From Alphaproteobacteria bacterium 43-37 (GTDB lineage Bacteria > Pseudomonadota > Alphaproteobacteria > 43-37): a DNA stretch of 64,000 nt. Location: NCBI GenBank assembly GCA_001897475.1, contig MKSY01000030.1, forward strand, positions 1 to 64,000. The letters run 5' to 3'. The position numbers and the translations under genes were made by a program. Shown piece after piece: positions 18,445 to 26,759 of the stretch (the stretch's first letter is position 1; every line of letters starts with the position of its first letter). The notes beneath the pieces are model-generated. The model was not told the DNA's origin, searched no databases, and saw only the letters and a program-made list of their open reading frames with translations.

Positions 18445-18840
18445 GGCACTTCTTCCGCTGTCGCTTCCGGTTTTTTCCTTGTCGTTCTCGGTTTTTTCCT
18501 TGTCACCCTCGCTCCTTTTCTTGTCACCCTCGCTCTTTTTCCTTGTCACCCTCGCGAAAGCGGGGGGCCATAAAAAGCTTGGGTTCCCGCATCAAGTGCG
18601 GGAAGGCAAAGGGAGGGGTGCGGGAATGACGAAGAGAGGTGTCCGGGATTGACAAAAGAAGGTGATTGCGGGAAGGCAAAAGGAAGTGTTCGGGAAGACA
18701 AAGGAGGGTCTGCGGGAAAGACAAAAGGAAGTGCGCGGGAATGACGAAGAGAGGTGTCCGGGATTGACAAAAGAAGGTGATTGCGGGAAGGCAAAGAGGG
18801 TGGTTACGGGATGATAATGAAGAGGTCTGGGATCTTTATG
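18445..18840. repeat. gene-free block of interspersed repeats
   Basis: The left part repeats CTTGTCACCCTCGCT-like phrases about four times. The 62-bp element shared with 4027-4088 lies at 18542-18602 in reverse orientation. The right part contains an exact 61-bp direct repeat (18620-18680 and 18735-18795) built of GCGGGAATGACGAAGA-type units. All open frames here are repeat byproducts. Confidence 0.85.
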
Positions 18841-18874
18841 CAAAGAAAGGGGGCCATTTCTAGCCCCCTTTGCA
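18841..18874 (-). terminator. rho-independent terminator of the His-rich protein gene
   Basis: Reading the minus strand, AAAGGGGGC and GCCCCCTTT form a 9-bp stem with an 8-base loop followed by TCTTT. It lies about 20 bases after the stop of the 18895-19350 gene. Confidence 0.8.
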
Positions 18875-18894
18875 TTCATAAATCGATAGTAGAT

Positions 18895-19350
18895 TTATTT
18901 TGCTGCGCCTGCACCCTTACGACCGGTTGGGTTCGTAACTTGGTGAACCTTGTGGTGTTCATGGCAAAGCTTCTTGCAAGCAGCTACTTGCTCAGGAGTG
19001 CCCTGATGGGCAGCGTGGTGTTGATCGCAATGCTTCATGCAAGCGCCTACGTGTGGATGGCCGTGAAGCTTACCATGCTCAGGGTGATCGCCGTGTGTAC
19101 CGATGCCGGCATTGTCATGAACGGCATGGCCGCTGCTGGACATTGTTGGCGCGGCTGGAGCAGCGGCTGGTTGAGCATTAACGGGCAAACCGCCAGCTTG
19201 TGCAGCTTGTTGTACAGCTGGTGCGGCTGGGCGAGCTGCCTTCATCTCGGCGGATGATGGGGCTGCTGGAGCATCTTGTGCTACTGAGTTGAAACCGCTG
19301 AGCGCGCTGAAAGCGAGAATTGCAGCAGAAACATAGAATAATTTACGCAT
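18895..19350 (-). CDS. small exported His/Cys/Ala-rich protein, possible metal binder
   Basis: Residues 1-24 form a signal peptide. The middle is Ala/Pro-rich low complexity (about 25-75). The C-terminal half has many histidines with HGDHPEHGKLHGHPH and two C-x3-C pairs (CMKHC and CKKLC), each followed by His. That pattern would suit binding of copper, nickel or zinc in the periplasm. No family is recognised. It has its own terminator and is monocistronic. Confidence 0.65.
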   Translation of the reverse strand: MRKLFYVSAAILAFSALSGFNSVAQDAPAAPSSAEMKAARPAAPAVQQAAQAGGLPVNAQPAAAPAAPTMSSSGHAVHDNAGIGTHGDHPEHGKLHGHPHVGACMKHCDQHHAAHQGTPEQVAACKKLCHEHHKVHQVTNPTGRKGAGAAK

Positions 19351-19596
19351 TTTTATGTCCTCTCTGAAAAGAAATTACTTTTATTGTTTGATATGCAAAA
19401 TTTGAGGGAAAGTCAATTTTCTTTTTCCTTTTTGGAATGCTCTATATCTTAAGGTGTATCTTTTATGACACAGCGTAGAGATCGTAAAGTAGAATGAATT
19501 GAGTTTAAGAAAATAAAGAACGCAGATTGGTCGTGGACTTGTCAAAGGAATGTGGTGTAATTAATATAGCATAACGAAGTTGATGGGTGAGAAGGT

Positions 19597-20580
19597 ATGC
19601 GTAGGGATTTGTTTTTGCTGAAAGTAGGATTGGTGGTCACTCTTTTGAGTGGCGTCCTAACAAATTACGGTTTTGCTGAGCAAACAAAATCAAGGAAAAA
19701 AATTGCTGTTACTCAGATTGTTGATCATGCTGCTTTAAACGCAACGCGTCGTGGAATCATAGATCAGCTTGAAGAGTCAGGCTTTAAGAACGGAGAAACG
19801 ACTGAGATTAATTATGAGAATGCGCAAGGTAATTTGGTGACGTCTTCTCAGATCGCCCAAAGATTTGCCAGTCTATCCCCGGATGTTGTTGTGGCAATAT
19901 CGACGCCGTCTGCTCAGTCTGCTATGACATATGTGAAGGATGCAGCGATTGTTTTTGCCTCTGTTTCAGATCCTCTTGAGGCCAAATTGGTTGCTTCGCT
20001 CGATCAGCCGGAGGGGTTGATTACGGGTGTGTCAAATGCCGTTGCCTTTGATATGCAGCTGTCATTGATGGTCGAGTTTTTGCCTGATTTGAAAACTGTC
20101 GGTGTCGTTTATAACCCAGGTGAAGCTAATTCAGTCGCTCTTCTCAAGAAGATGAAAGAAGTGGCTGGCCCCCGAAATATAAAGATTGTGGAGTCAGCTG
20201 CTTCGAAAACGAGTGAAGTGGCTGGAGCTACGCAAAGCCTTGTTAACAAAGTGGATGCTATTTTTATTAATAACGATAATACAGCATTGGCGGCGTTTGA
20301 ATCCGTTGTTAAGGTTGCAGAGCAAGGGGGGAAGGCGGTATTTGCATCAGACACTGAGTGTGTTGAAAGGGGAGCTGTCGCAGTTTTGGGCCCCAATCAA
20401 TATCAGGTAGGTCGTCAGGCTGGCAGGATGGTAGTTCAGCTTTTGAACGGTATTCCTGCGCGATTGATTCCCGTGAGCTTTCCACAAGATATGGAGTTGC
20501 ATGTGAATCGACAAACGGCGAAAAAGGTCAACATTCCTATTCCTCAAGAGGTTTTAGCTCGTGCACAAAAAGTTATCTAG
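19597..20580 (+). CDS. periplasmic ABC-transporter substrate-binding protein (ABC_sub_bind/TrpX type)
   Basis: A signal peptide (about 1-27, ending GFAEQ) precedes a two-lobe binding protein of 327 residues. The first lobe reads ITQIVDHAALNATRRGIIDQ and continues with the NYENAQGN and VVAISTPSAQSAM motifs of PF04392. GVVYNPGEANS marks the hinge region. Such proteins bind aromatic amino acids or related small ligands for a TrpXYW-type importer. No permease or ATPase is nearby. The next gene is a close paralogue, overlapping by 20 bases. Confidence 0.85.
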   Translation: MRRDLFLLKVGLVVTLLSGVLTNYGFAEQTKSRKKIAVTQIVDHAALNATRRGIIDQLEESGFKNGETTEINYENAQGNLVTSSQIAQRFASLSPDVVVAISTPSAQSAMTYVKDAAIVFASVSDPLEAKLVASLDQPEGLITGVSNAVAFDMQLSLMVEFLPDLKTVGVVYNPGEANSVALLKKMKEVAGPRNIKIVESAASKTSEVAGATQSLVNKVDAIFINNDNTALAAFESVVKVAEQGGKAVFASDTECVERGAVAVLGPNQYQVGRQAGRMVVQLLNGIPARLIPVSFPQDMELHVNRQTAKKVNIPIPQEVLARAQKVI

Positions 20581-21526
20581 GCTTGTAAGAGGCATTTGCA
20601 TTTTATTAATCGTTAGTACGATTGCCGCTGCTTCGTATGCAGATGATGCCGCCTTAAAAGTTGCTATTACACAAATTGTTGAGCATCCCGCTTTGGACAG
20701 TACGCGGCAAGGTATTGTGGATGAAATTAAAGAGCAAAACGCCGATGTTTCTATTGAATATGAGAATGCTCAAGGAAGCATACCCACGGCTATTCAAATT
20801 GGGCAAAAATTTTTAAGTATGAAGCCAAGCCTAATCGTGGCAATTTCAACGCCCTCTGCCCAAGCTGTTTTGCGGGGCGATGAGGGGGTGCCAATTGTTT
20901 TCGCGGCGGTGTCAAATCCGGATGCGGCTGGCCTTACGTATAAAGAGGTCAGAACATTTGTCACTGGCACAACGGATTTGCCTCCGGTTGATGCGCAATT
21001 GAGCTTTGCTCAAGAGTTGTTCCCGCAGGCCAAAAAGGTTGGTGTCATTTACAACTCAGGGGAAGCTAATTCAGCGAGTTTCATTGGGCAATTAAAAAAG
21101 GAATGCCTAAAGGCCAAGTTGGAATTAATTGAAAGTGTGGTGACAAAGTCAAGCGATGTCAGTGCGGCTGTTACGAAGATTGTTTCAAGTGGTGTAGATT
21201 TTATTTTACTCCCACAGGATAATACGGTTGTTTCGGCGTTGGATGCTGTCCTTAGGGCAACAACCGCGGCCCATATTCCGATTGTTGCAAGTGACACGGA
21301 TTTGATAGTCAAAGGAGTTTTTGCGGCTGTAGGTTATAGTCGTTATGAAGCAGGCCGAGAGACCGGAAAAATGGTTATGGATGTTTTGCGTGGTGTTCCT
21401 GTAAGAGATATCCCTATCCATCCCGCAGGCAAGCTAAAAAAAATAATCAACATGAATTTAAAGCAAGTTTTGGGGAAAGAGATCCCGGAATCTATTTTAA
21501 AGCAGTATGAACTGTTTAGAGAATAA
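20561..21526 (+). CDS. second ABC_sub_bind-type periplasmic binding protein (paralogue)
   Basis: This 321-residue protein starts with GTG inside the end of the previous gene and carries its own signal peptide (cut near AASYADD). It repeats the same landmarks: ITQIVEHPALDSTRQGIVDE, YENAQGSIPTA, VAISTPSAQAVL and VGVIYNSGEANSASF. The two genes come from a tandem duplication that has diverged clearly in sequence, so each may bind a different ligand. Translation is probably coupled. Confidence 0.85.
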   Translation: MHKKLSRLVRGICILLIVSTIAAASYADDAALKVAITQIVEHPALDSTRQGIVDEIKEQNADVSIEYENAQGSIPTAIQIGQKFLSMKPSLIVAISTPSAQAVLRGDEGVPIVFAAVSNPDAAGLTYKEVRTFVTGTTDLPPVDAQLSFAQELFPQAKKVGVIYNSGEANSASFIGQLKKECLKAKLELIESVVTKSSDVSAAVTKIVSSGVDFILLPQDNTVVSALDAVLRATTAAHIPIVASDTDLIVKGVFAAVGYSRYEAGRETGKMVMDVLRGVPVRDIPIHPAGKLKKIINMNLKQVLGKEIPESILKQYELFRE

Positions 21527-23138
21527 ACAAATGGATTTTAAGCTTGCGGGCTCTCGACCCAAGAATCTTACTAAAGATGTAGGTTTGTCAAAGTGGGCTG
21601 TGCTGGAGAAGTATTTTTATGCGCACCCAGATCTCTGTTTTCTTTTACTTTGCATAGTACATCTTCTTGTCTGGACACTTGTTCCTGCAATCGTGCAGAC
21701 CAACCTTCATATTGATGTGGTGGAATGTTTAGCGTGGGGAAAAGAATGGCAGTGGGGGTATCATAAGCATCCGCCGTTGCATGCGTGGGTAACTGAAATA
21801 TTCTTTATGCCTTTCGGTAAGGCGATTTGGCCTGGTTTCTTCTTAAGCCAGTTATGCGTTATCTTGACATTCATTTGTGTATGGCGGTTTGGCAAACCAA
21901 TCATTGGTAAGACACGTACCATTGTTGCTATTGGTTTGTTGGAGGGGATTATATATTTTCAGTATACGACCCCTGAATTTAACAGCAATGTCTCCCTTTT
22001 GCCGTTGTGGTCGTGGGCTATCTATAGTTTTTATCTTGCTCTGAAAAGGGAGTCTGTTTGGTATTGGCTCATGTTTGGTATTATGATGGGCCTAAGCATT
22101 CTTTCAAAATACGCGTCACTCCTTTTGGGTGGGGTGTTTTTTACGTTTCTGGTGTTCACGCAGACAGGCAGGCAGGTGTGGCGTAAGCCTGGGGTTTACA
22201 TTAGTGGGGCGGCCATTGTTGTTATTCTTTACCCGCACATACAATGGGTCCTGGCTAATGAGGGGCATACCATTGCATATTTTCTGGCTCGTTCCCAAGC
22301 GCATAGCCACCCATGGTGGTACAGGCTAATCTTCCCTATGAATTTTTTGTTAGGGCAGATTGTTGCTGTATTAGGTATGGTGGTGGCATTCGTGATCATT
22401 TTTCGAAACCAGTTGGCTAAATCTCAGCTGCATTTGAAGCGCTTTTTTAGTGTCTCTGCACAAGAAAGATGGGAAAAAACCTTTATTAAATTTATCGCAT
22501 TGGGCCCATTGCTCCTTGTTTTGTTAGTTTCGTTTATCTTGAATATTCGGTTAAGGACTATGTGGGGAATGCCGTTTTTTACATTCCTTCCCTTTTTATT
22601 GGTCGTGGATTTCGTTCCTTATATTTCAAGTGGAGCTCTCAAAAAGTTTTTTAGAAGTGTGTGTGTGCTGATGTTTTTATCAACTTTAGCTTATGCGGGT
22701 ACCTATTATCTTGAGCCATATGTTTTGCATAAAGCAAAGCGAGGACATTTTCCTGGCCGGGTAATGGCTGAAAGAATTACCCAGTCTTGGTATGAGTACA
22801 CTCATTTGCCATTGCAATATGTGATGGGTGAAATTTGGGAAGCTGGTTTAGTCGGTTTTTATTCGGCGGATAGGCCTTCGGTTTTTATAAATGGTGATTA
22901 CTCTATTTCATCTTGGATTAAGCCTGGGCAATTAAAAGAAGCGGGTGGTGTGATTGTTTGGCTTATTAAGGGAGACGATGAGGATATGCCTGCTACCTTA
23001 AAGCAAAGGTTTCCGGCTGCAATAATCCAGAGGCCATTGAGGCTTTCATATCATACGGCTGCATTGCTTGAGCCGGCTAAAATTGGTTGGGCTATCCTTT
23101 TGCCAAAGTTTTCGGGTAAAGACTATCACGAGATCTAG
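21507..23138 (+). CDS. GT39-type (PMT_2) polyprenyl-sugar glycosyltransferase, integral membrane
   Basis: The 543 residues contain around ten hydrophobic helices. The catalytic periplasmic loop near the N-terminus reads DVVECLAWGKEWQWGYHKHP, with the Asp-x-x-Glu signature of the ArnT/PMT family, followed by PPLHAW. The enzyme would move a sugar from an undecaprenyl carrier to lipid A, protein or another envelope target. The exact acceptor is unknown. The start overlaps the binding-protein gene by 20 bases; ATG at 21531 is an alternative. Confidence 0.75.
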   Translation: MNCLENKQMDFKLAGSRPKNLTKDVGLSKWAVLEKYFYAHPDLCFLLLCIVHLLVWTLVPAIVQTNLHIDVVECLAWGKEWQWGYHKHPPLHAWVTEIFFMPFGKAIWPGFFLSQLCVILTFICVWRFGKPIIGKTRTIVAIGLLEGIIYFQYTTPEFNSNVSLLPLWSWAIYSFYLALKRESVWYWLMFGIMMGLSILSKYASLLLGGVFFTFLVFTQTGRQVWRKPGVYISGAAIVVILYPHIQWVLANEGHTIAYFLARSQAHSHPWWYRLIFPMNFLLGQIVAVLGMVVAFVIIFRNQLAKSQLHLKRFFSVSAQERWEKTFIKFIALGPLLLVLLVSFILNIRLRTMWGMPFFTFLPFLLVVDFVPYISSGALKKFFRSVCVLMFLSTLAYAGTYYLEPYVLHKAKRGHFPGRVMAERITQSWYEYTHLPLQYVMGEIWEAGLVGFYSADRPSVFINGDYSISSWIKPGQLKEAGGVIVWLIKGDDEDMPATLKQRFPAAIIQRPLRLSYHTAALLEPAKIGWAILLPKFSGKDYHEI

Positions 23139-23236
23139 TGTTTTTATCATGTTGAATTTTAAGGCAAAATTTCTTTGTTTTTAATTGTAAAATAGTATAT
23201 AACGCAATCATAAACTGATTTTGGGCTTGGCTGTAA

Positions 23237-24577
23237 ATGAATCGCATTGGTGTTTTTGTCTATATTGGAATGCTTGTCGTGCTTCTAAATGGAGCAGTTT
23301 TGGCTGAAAAACCTCCTATATGTTATGAATCAGAGCCTTTTGATGAGCTTATGTTTCCTCAAATTAATGGTAACTACTGGCATGTCACAACTCAAAGGCA
23401 GCCAGGATGCGAAAGCAACTATTGTTTAACAACTCTAAGTAATTCAAACATCCTTTTTGCTATAGAAGCGGATGGCAATATTAAAGGCGCCTCAAAAACT
23501 TTGAGTGTATGGCAAATTAAATGGGATGGTGGGTTGCTTGACTGCATAGATCCTGAAGCAAGAGATGAGATTTTGCGTGGAAACCCTGAGATTGGCGATT
23601 TTTTTAAAGCTATCTCCAAGATTGAGATAGCTAAAATGTTGCGGCTTTTTATCAATGCCCGAAACACTATGATCCGTGAGTGGTATTATAGTTTTTATGA
23701 TGGCATTGTGAAGGCTTGTTTGGCTGTGGGCTCTATATGGCAGGAAATAGAGATTAGCACCATAGACAATGCCTTCAGGATCCTCTTTGAGAGGTCTTGG
23801 AATGCTAGAGAGAAGAGTTCAAAAACTAAAGAGCAAGAGCCGGAAAATAAAGAAGATAAGGGCGGTGTGGAAACGGCCGATGTTTCTGTTGAAGAAAGTG
23901 TTTTTGGTGCAGAAAATTATATTCCTTTCATGGATCCTACGGCTTTGAAGGAAGTTATCGGCCCAGTTCTAGATGCCATTAAAGCTCCAGAAAGCAAACG
24001 TACAAGGGTGATAGAAGATAGTTTTGAGGCTAATAAAGGAAAAATTGACCTGGTTATTCGACACATGGGGCCTGTTTATTTATATGTGGTGAGTGAAGAG
24101 GATAATCTTTTTACTATTGCATGGCCATTAAAAGCGGTGCCTGGTTCAGTGCAAGATAACCATTGCATGTACATGACGGTGAGAATCCTTCAAAGTGATA
24201 CAATGGTGCATATGGTTTCGATGAGCACAGTTCTTGCTCAAGCGAGTAATTGTGCTCTTGACCCAAATATAAGTGACGATGAAAAAAAGCTCCAAAGAGG
24301 CTTGCTAAAGGAATTTAAGCTTCGGCCAAATGAGCTGGCAAGCTCCTATCCAGTAGATCCTGGCAATACGGATGAAAGGAAAAGTCGTAGTATTTTGGCG
24401 ACAGCTGACGTAACGGTAGAAGATACTCCTCAATTGGCATCTGACGATCATTCTTTAAGTGATCAAGGTGTTTTATCCAATGAAGTTTTGCCATCTGTGA
24501 GAGATGATGCCGTAAAAATATCAGATTCTGCGGATCATCTGGATAATCCTGGCGCTACAGATCAAGCTGAGTTATAA
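23237..24577 (+). CDS. exported protein of unknown function
   Basis: The signal peptide (1-23, cut near VLAEK) begins a 446-residue protein with several Cys residues (C29, C54, C59). A charged linker around 195-215 (KSSKTKEQEPENKEDKGG) separates an N-terminal from a central domain. The last 80 residues are acidic and disordered-looking. No domain is recognised. It is followed by another unknown secreted protein. Confidence 0.6.
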   Translation: MNRIGVFVYIGMLVVLLNGAVLAEKPPICYESEPFDELMFPQINGNYWHVTTQRQPGCESNYCLTTLSNSNILFAIEADGNIKGASKTLSVWQIKWDGGLLDCIDPEARDEILRGNPEIGDFFKAISKIEIAKMLRLFINARNTMIREWYYSFYDGIVKACLAVGSIWQEIEISTIDNAFRILFERSWNAREKSSKTKEQEPENKEDKGGVETADVSVEESVFGAENYIPFMDPTALKEVIGPVLDAIKAPESKRTRVIEDSFEANKGKIDLVIRHMGPVYLYVVSEEDNLFTIAWPLKAVPGSVQDNHCMYMTVRILQSDTMVHMVSMSTVLAQASNCALDPNISDDEKKLQRGLLKEFKLRPNELASSYPVDPGNTDERKSRSILATADVTVEDTPQLASDDHSLSDQGVLSNEVLPSVRDDAVKISDSADHLDNPGATDQAEL

Positions 24578-24712
24578 TTTTTAAGCCTAATCATTTTTCT
24601 TTCTTTGGTTACTAAAAGGTTTTGACCTTTAGTTTTTGAGAAGGGATCTTGGAAAAAGATATACATAATAGGGGTTTTGTGTTAGGCAAAAAAAAGGGAA
24701 AGGTGGGGCGCC

Positions 24713-25432
24713 TTGAAAAAAACAATCTGGACCATTTGTGTGGGACTTTTGGTGGCATGGAAGAATTTGTGCGCTGGGCTTGTCCTCCTTGATGATGCTC
24801 CTGGTGTGGAAGCCGTCTTTACGTCTTACTCTTCATGTTATCAAGAGCAGCTTACACTTAGCTTGCCAAATGATATGCATATTCATGATAAAAATAATTC
24901 TGTAGTGGTCTTTTGCAACAATGCTGATAAAGTGTGTCCCTTACATGCGTATCAGTCTCCCGATAGGCTGTTAAGTTTCGCTGCTTTGCCTACAGTGTCG
25001 TCTTATGATTGCGACAGTGTGTATGGTGAATCCTATTCTTGCTTGGGTGGAAAGTTTAGGTCTGGCTTATTAAAAGATAGCCATAGTGAGGTTAACTATA
25101 TGAGCACAGTCTGTCGGGCACAAAGTGGTGATGGCAGTAGTTTCTTTTATCTAACGCGATTTTTGAGAGGGCAGAAGAGTCTTTATAAGGTTGCGTTCAG
25201 GCATGATTTTACCCCTCCTGAAAAAGAATGCGGGTTTGTCGGGTTATCTGTGTGGTGGAGGATGGTAGATCTTCTGGAGGGGTTCAAGGTTTTGAAAGTT
25301 GGGATGTCTTTTTCGAAGCAAATCGTGGAAAATGAGCGGCTTTATAATGCCGTAGATTTGCAGATTGATTCCAGTGTTTTGAAGCCCCTTCCAGAATGGG
25401 CGGGATGCATAGGCAATAAAATTAAAGTTTGA
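24713..25432 (+). CDS. small exported protein of unknown function, Cys-rich
   Basis: A TTG start with AAGGTGGGG upstream gives a 239-residue protein with a signal peptide (about 1-21). About ten cysteines in the mature part suggest disulfide bonding outside the cytoplasm. No family is recognised. It ends 18 bases before a strong terminator and shares the unknown-secreted character of the preceding gene, from which it is separated by 135 bases. Confidence 0.55.
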   Translation: MKKTIWTICVGLLVAWKNLCAGLVLLDDAPGVEAVFTSYSSCYQEQLTLSLPNDMHIHDKNNSVVVFCNNADKVCPLHAYQSPDRLLSFAALPTVSSYDCDSVYGESYSCLGGKFRSGLLKDSHSEVNYMSTVCRAQSGDGSSFFYLTRFLRGQKSLYKVAFRHDFTPPEKECGFVGLSVWWRMVDLLEGFKVLKVGMSFSKQIVENERLYNAVDLQIDSSVLKPLPEWAGCIGNKIKV

Positions 25433-25449
25433 GATAAGCTTTAAATAAA

Positions 25450-25474
25450 AAAAGCAGCCTTTGGGCTGCTTTTG
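25450..25474 (+). terminator. rho-independent terminator
   Basis: AAGCAGCC and GGCTGCTT form an 8-bp GC-rich stem with a 4-base loop flanked by A and T runs, so it may act in both directions. It closes the 24713-25432 gene. Confidence 0.85.
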
Positions 25475-25530
25475 AGTTTGCGAGTTTGGTTCTCCAACCT
25501 TGTTCAATGATAGTAATAACTATTCTCATT

Positions 25531-25549
25531 GAGAATGACAATCATTATT
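25531..25549 (+). promoter_or_regulatory. Fur-box-like palindrome
   Basis: GAGAATGACAATCATTATT matches 16 of 19 positions of the classical Fur box GATAATGATAATCATTATC. An overlapping dyad ATTCTC-ATT-GAGAAT lies just upstream (25522-25536). The only plus-strand gene ahead within the host part is tRNA-Thr. Confidence 0.45.
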
Positions 25550-25656
25550 TTGTCATAACGGTTATGAAAAAAAACGATGGTCTAGAATTTTTAGTTTTTA
25601 TTAAAAAGATATAGACATTCTTATGTGACCCGTTACACTCATGCCAACGTTTTTGT

Positions 25657-25731
25657 GCCGAAGTAGCTCAGGGGTAGAGCAACTGATTCGTAATCAGTGG
25701 GTCGGAGGTTCAATTCCTCTCTTCGGCACCA
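25657..25731 (+). tRNA. tRNA-Thr (anticodon CGT)
   Basis: The acceptor stem GCCGAAG pairs with CTTCGGC, followed by discriminator A and an encoded CCA. The D arm reads AGCTCAGGGGTAGAGC. The anticodon stem CTGAT/ATCAG encloses the loop TTCGTAA with anticodon CGT, and the T arm reads GGAGGTTCAATTCCTC. Its 3' end faces the prophage, so it is the probable attachment site. Confidence 0.95.
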
Positions 25732-25778
25732 GTAAAACAATAGGATTTTTAGCTCCATCTCTTCTCTCCCTAAAAGAC

Positions 25779-25800
25779 CCGGTAGCATATCGGTAGCAAA
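25779..25800 (+). promoter_or_regulatory. paired GGTAGC site, candidate integrase/excisionase arm site
   Basis: CCGGTAGCATATCGGTAGC holds two GGTAGC copies 11 bp apart. A second pair in opposite orientation is at 26067-26085. The site is 48 bases from the tRNA end. Confidence 0.4.
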
Positions 25801-25809
25801 TTTGGTGGT

Positions 25810-26019
25810 TCATGGATTGTGCTGGTAGTTTACTTCTGTAGTAGATTTAAAAAGGCTTTTTTCGATATAGTTCTCAACATCTTGTTCTCTATAAAAAACT
25901 TTCGAACCCAATTTTACAAATGGGAATCCGTGCCCTTTAACCCGATTGTTTCTTAGGTAACTCAGGCTGACTTTGTACTGTACGGCGACTTCCTTTTCGG
26001 TAAGTAATTTTGTGGCCAT
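25810..26019 (-). CDS. Xis-like helix-turn-helix protein
   Basis: The 69 residues form a winged helix-turn-helix of the MerR/excisionase (HTH_17) type: LLTEKEVAVQYKVSLSYLRN, then FPFVKLGSKVFYREQDVENY. It is the prophage gene nearest the tRNA, so excision control is the likely role, though small phage HTH proteins can also be repressors. Confidence 0.65.
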   Translation of the reverse strand: MATKLLTEKEVAVQYKVSLSYLRNNRVKGHGFPFVKLGSKVFYREQDVENYIEKSLFKSTTEVNYQHNP

Positions 26020-26045
26020 TTGGCGTATAGCTCCTGTTAATTATA

Positions 26046-26282
26046 TCATTGTGGGGAGTTTGCAGCGCTACCGGATGCTACCGGCAAAACGGATGCAAAG
26101 TTGATGACGTCTTCTTGACGATAAAAAATTCGGTTTTTAACTTTTACATACGGCAGACCAATCTTCTTGGAACGTTGGTTTCGAAGTGTGCCTGGGCTGA
26201 TGTTTAGCATCCTAGCTACCTCATGTTCACTCATAAGGCGGGTGGCTTTATTATCCTTTGTATAGGCATAGTGTTGAGTCAT
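26046..26282 (-). CDS. Xis-like helix-turn-helix protein
   Basis: The 78-residue protein is a paralogue of its neighbour: LMSEHEVARMLNISPGTLRN followed by LPYVKVKNRIFYRQEDVINF. The C-terminal codons overlap the second GGTAGC-type site (26067-26085), so the gene end doubles as a possible binding site. It is separated by 26 bases from the next gene. Confidence 0.6.
   Translation of the reverse strand: MTQHYAYTKDNKATRLMSEHEVARMLNISPGTLRNQRSKKIGLPYVKVKNRIFYRQEDVINFASVLPVASGSAANSPQ
26067..26085 (-). promoter_or_regulatory. second paired GGTAGC site, inverted relative to 25779
   Basis: GCTACCGGATGCTACCGGC on the plus strand is the reverse complement of a GGTAGC pair spaced 10 bp. The two sites flank the first HTH gene. 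Confidence 0.4.
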
Positions 26283-26296
26283 GAGTGCAGTCCTCT

Positions 26297-26695
26297 TTAA
26301 TGCCAGTTCACATTGACGTTACGGCCTTGGTAAAACTTTTCCCATTGCTCTTTAATGTAATAATCTTGCCCTTTGAGGCTTACAAAGCGCATGCCTTTAC
26401 CCAATTGCCTTAGCCTGGCCAAGGTTTGTTCACACAAGTAATATGTTTTGGCGATGTATTTAGGTGTCACAAAATGAACCACATCAGGATTGATGAATTT
26501 GCGAGCTTTTTTGTTCACTCGAGGATTCCAATGGCTGGCAAGCCACTCTTCCACATCCTTGCGGTTGTAATAAGTATTGCCATCCGCATCCTTGGTGTAA
26601 GGAATGCCTGAGTTTAAAGAGCGTTGTTTGTAAAGAGTGCTGAGGCTGATGCTGTACTGATTCGCGACAGCTTTAGGCGTGAGTAATTGAGTCAT
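26297..26695 (-). CDS. double helix-turn-helix protein of the Xis/HTH_17 type
   Basis: The 132 residues hold two HTH units in tandem: LLTPKAVANQYSISLSTLYK (about 4-23) and FVTPKYIAKTYYLCEQTLAR (about 75-94), each followed by a basic wing. It looks like a fusion of two copies of the neighbouring small HTH genes. A role in excision or in repression of early genes is inferred from its place. Confidence 0.55.
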   Translation of the reverse strand: MTQLLTPKAVANQYSISLSTLYKQRSLNSGIPYTKDADGNTYYNRKDVEEWLASHWNPRVNKKARKFINPDVVHFVTPKYIAKTYYLCEQTLARLRQLGKGMRFVSLKGQDYYIKEQWEKFYQGRNVNVNWH

Positions 26696-26759
26696 TTTTA
26701 TATGAGTTCCTGTTTTGGATTGTTGGTTGTGTGTTTATAGGTAGGTTTTGTTTATGGTT

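Noticed and set aside
18380-18879. Open frames on both strands in the 18.5-kb repeat block
   Set aside because: Same repeat phrases as at 3.9 kb in other frames, with no ribosome sites and no conserved pattern.
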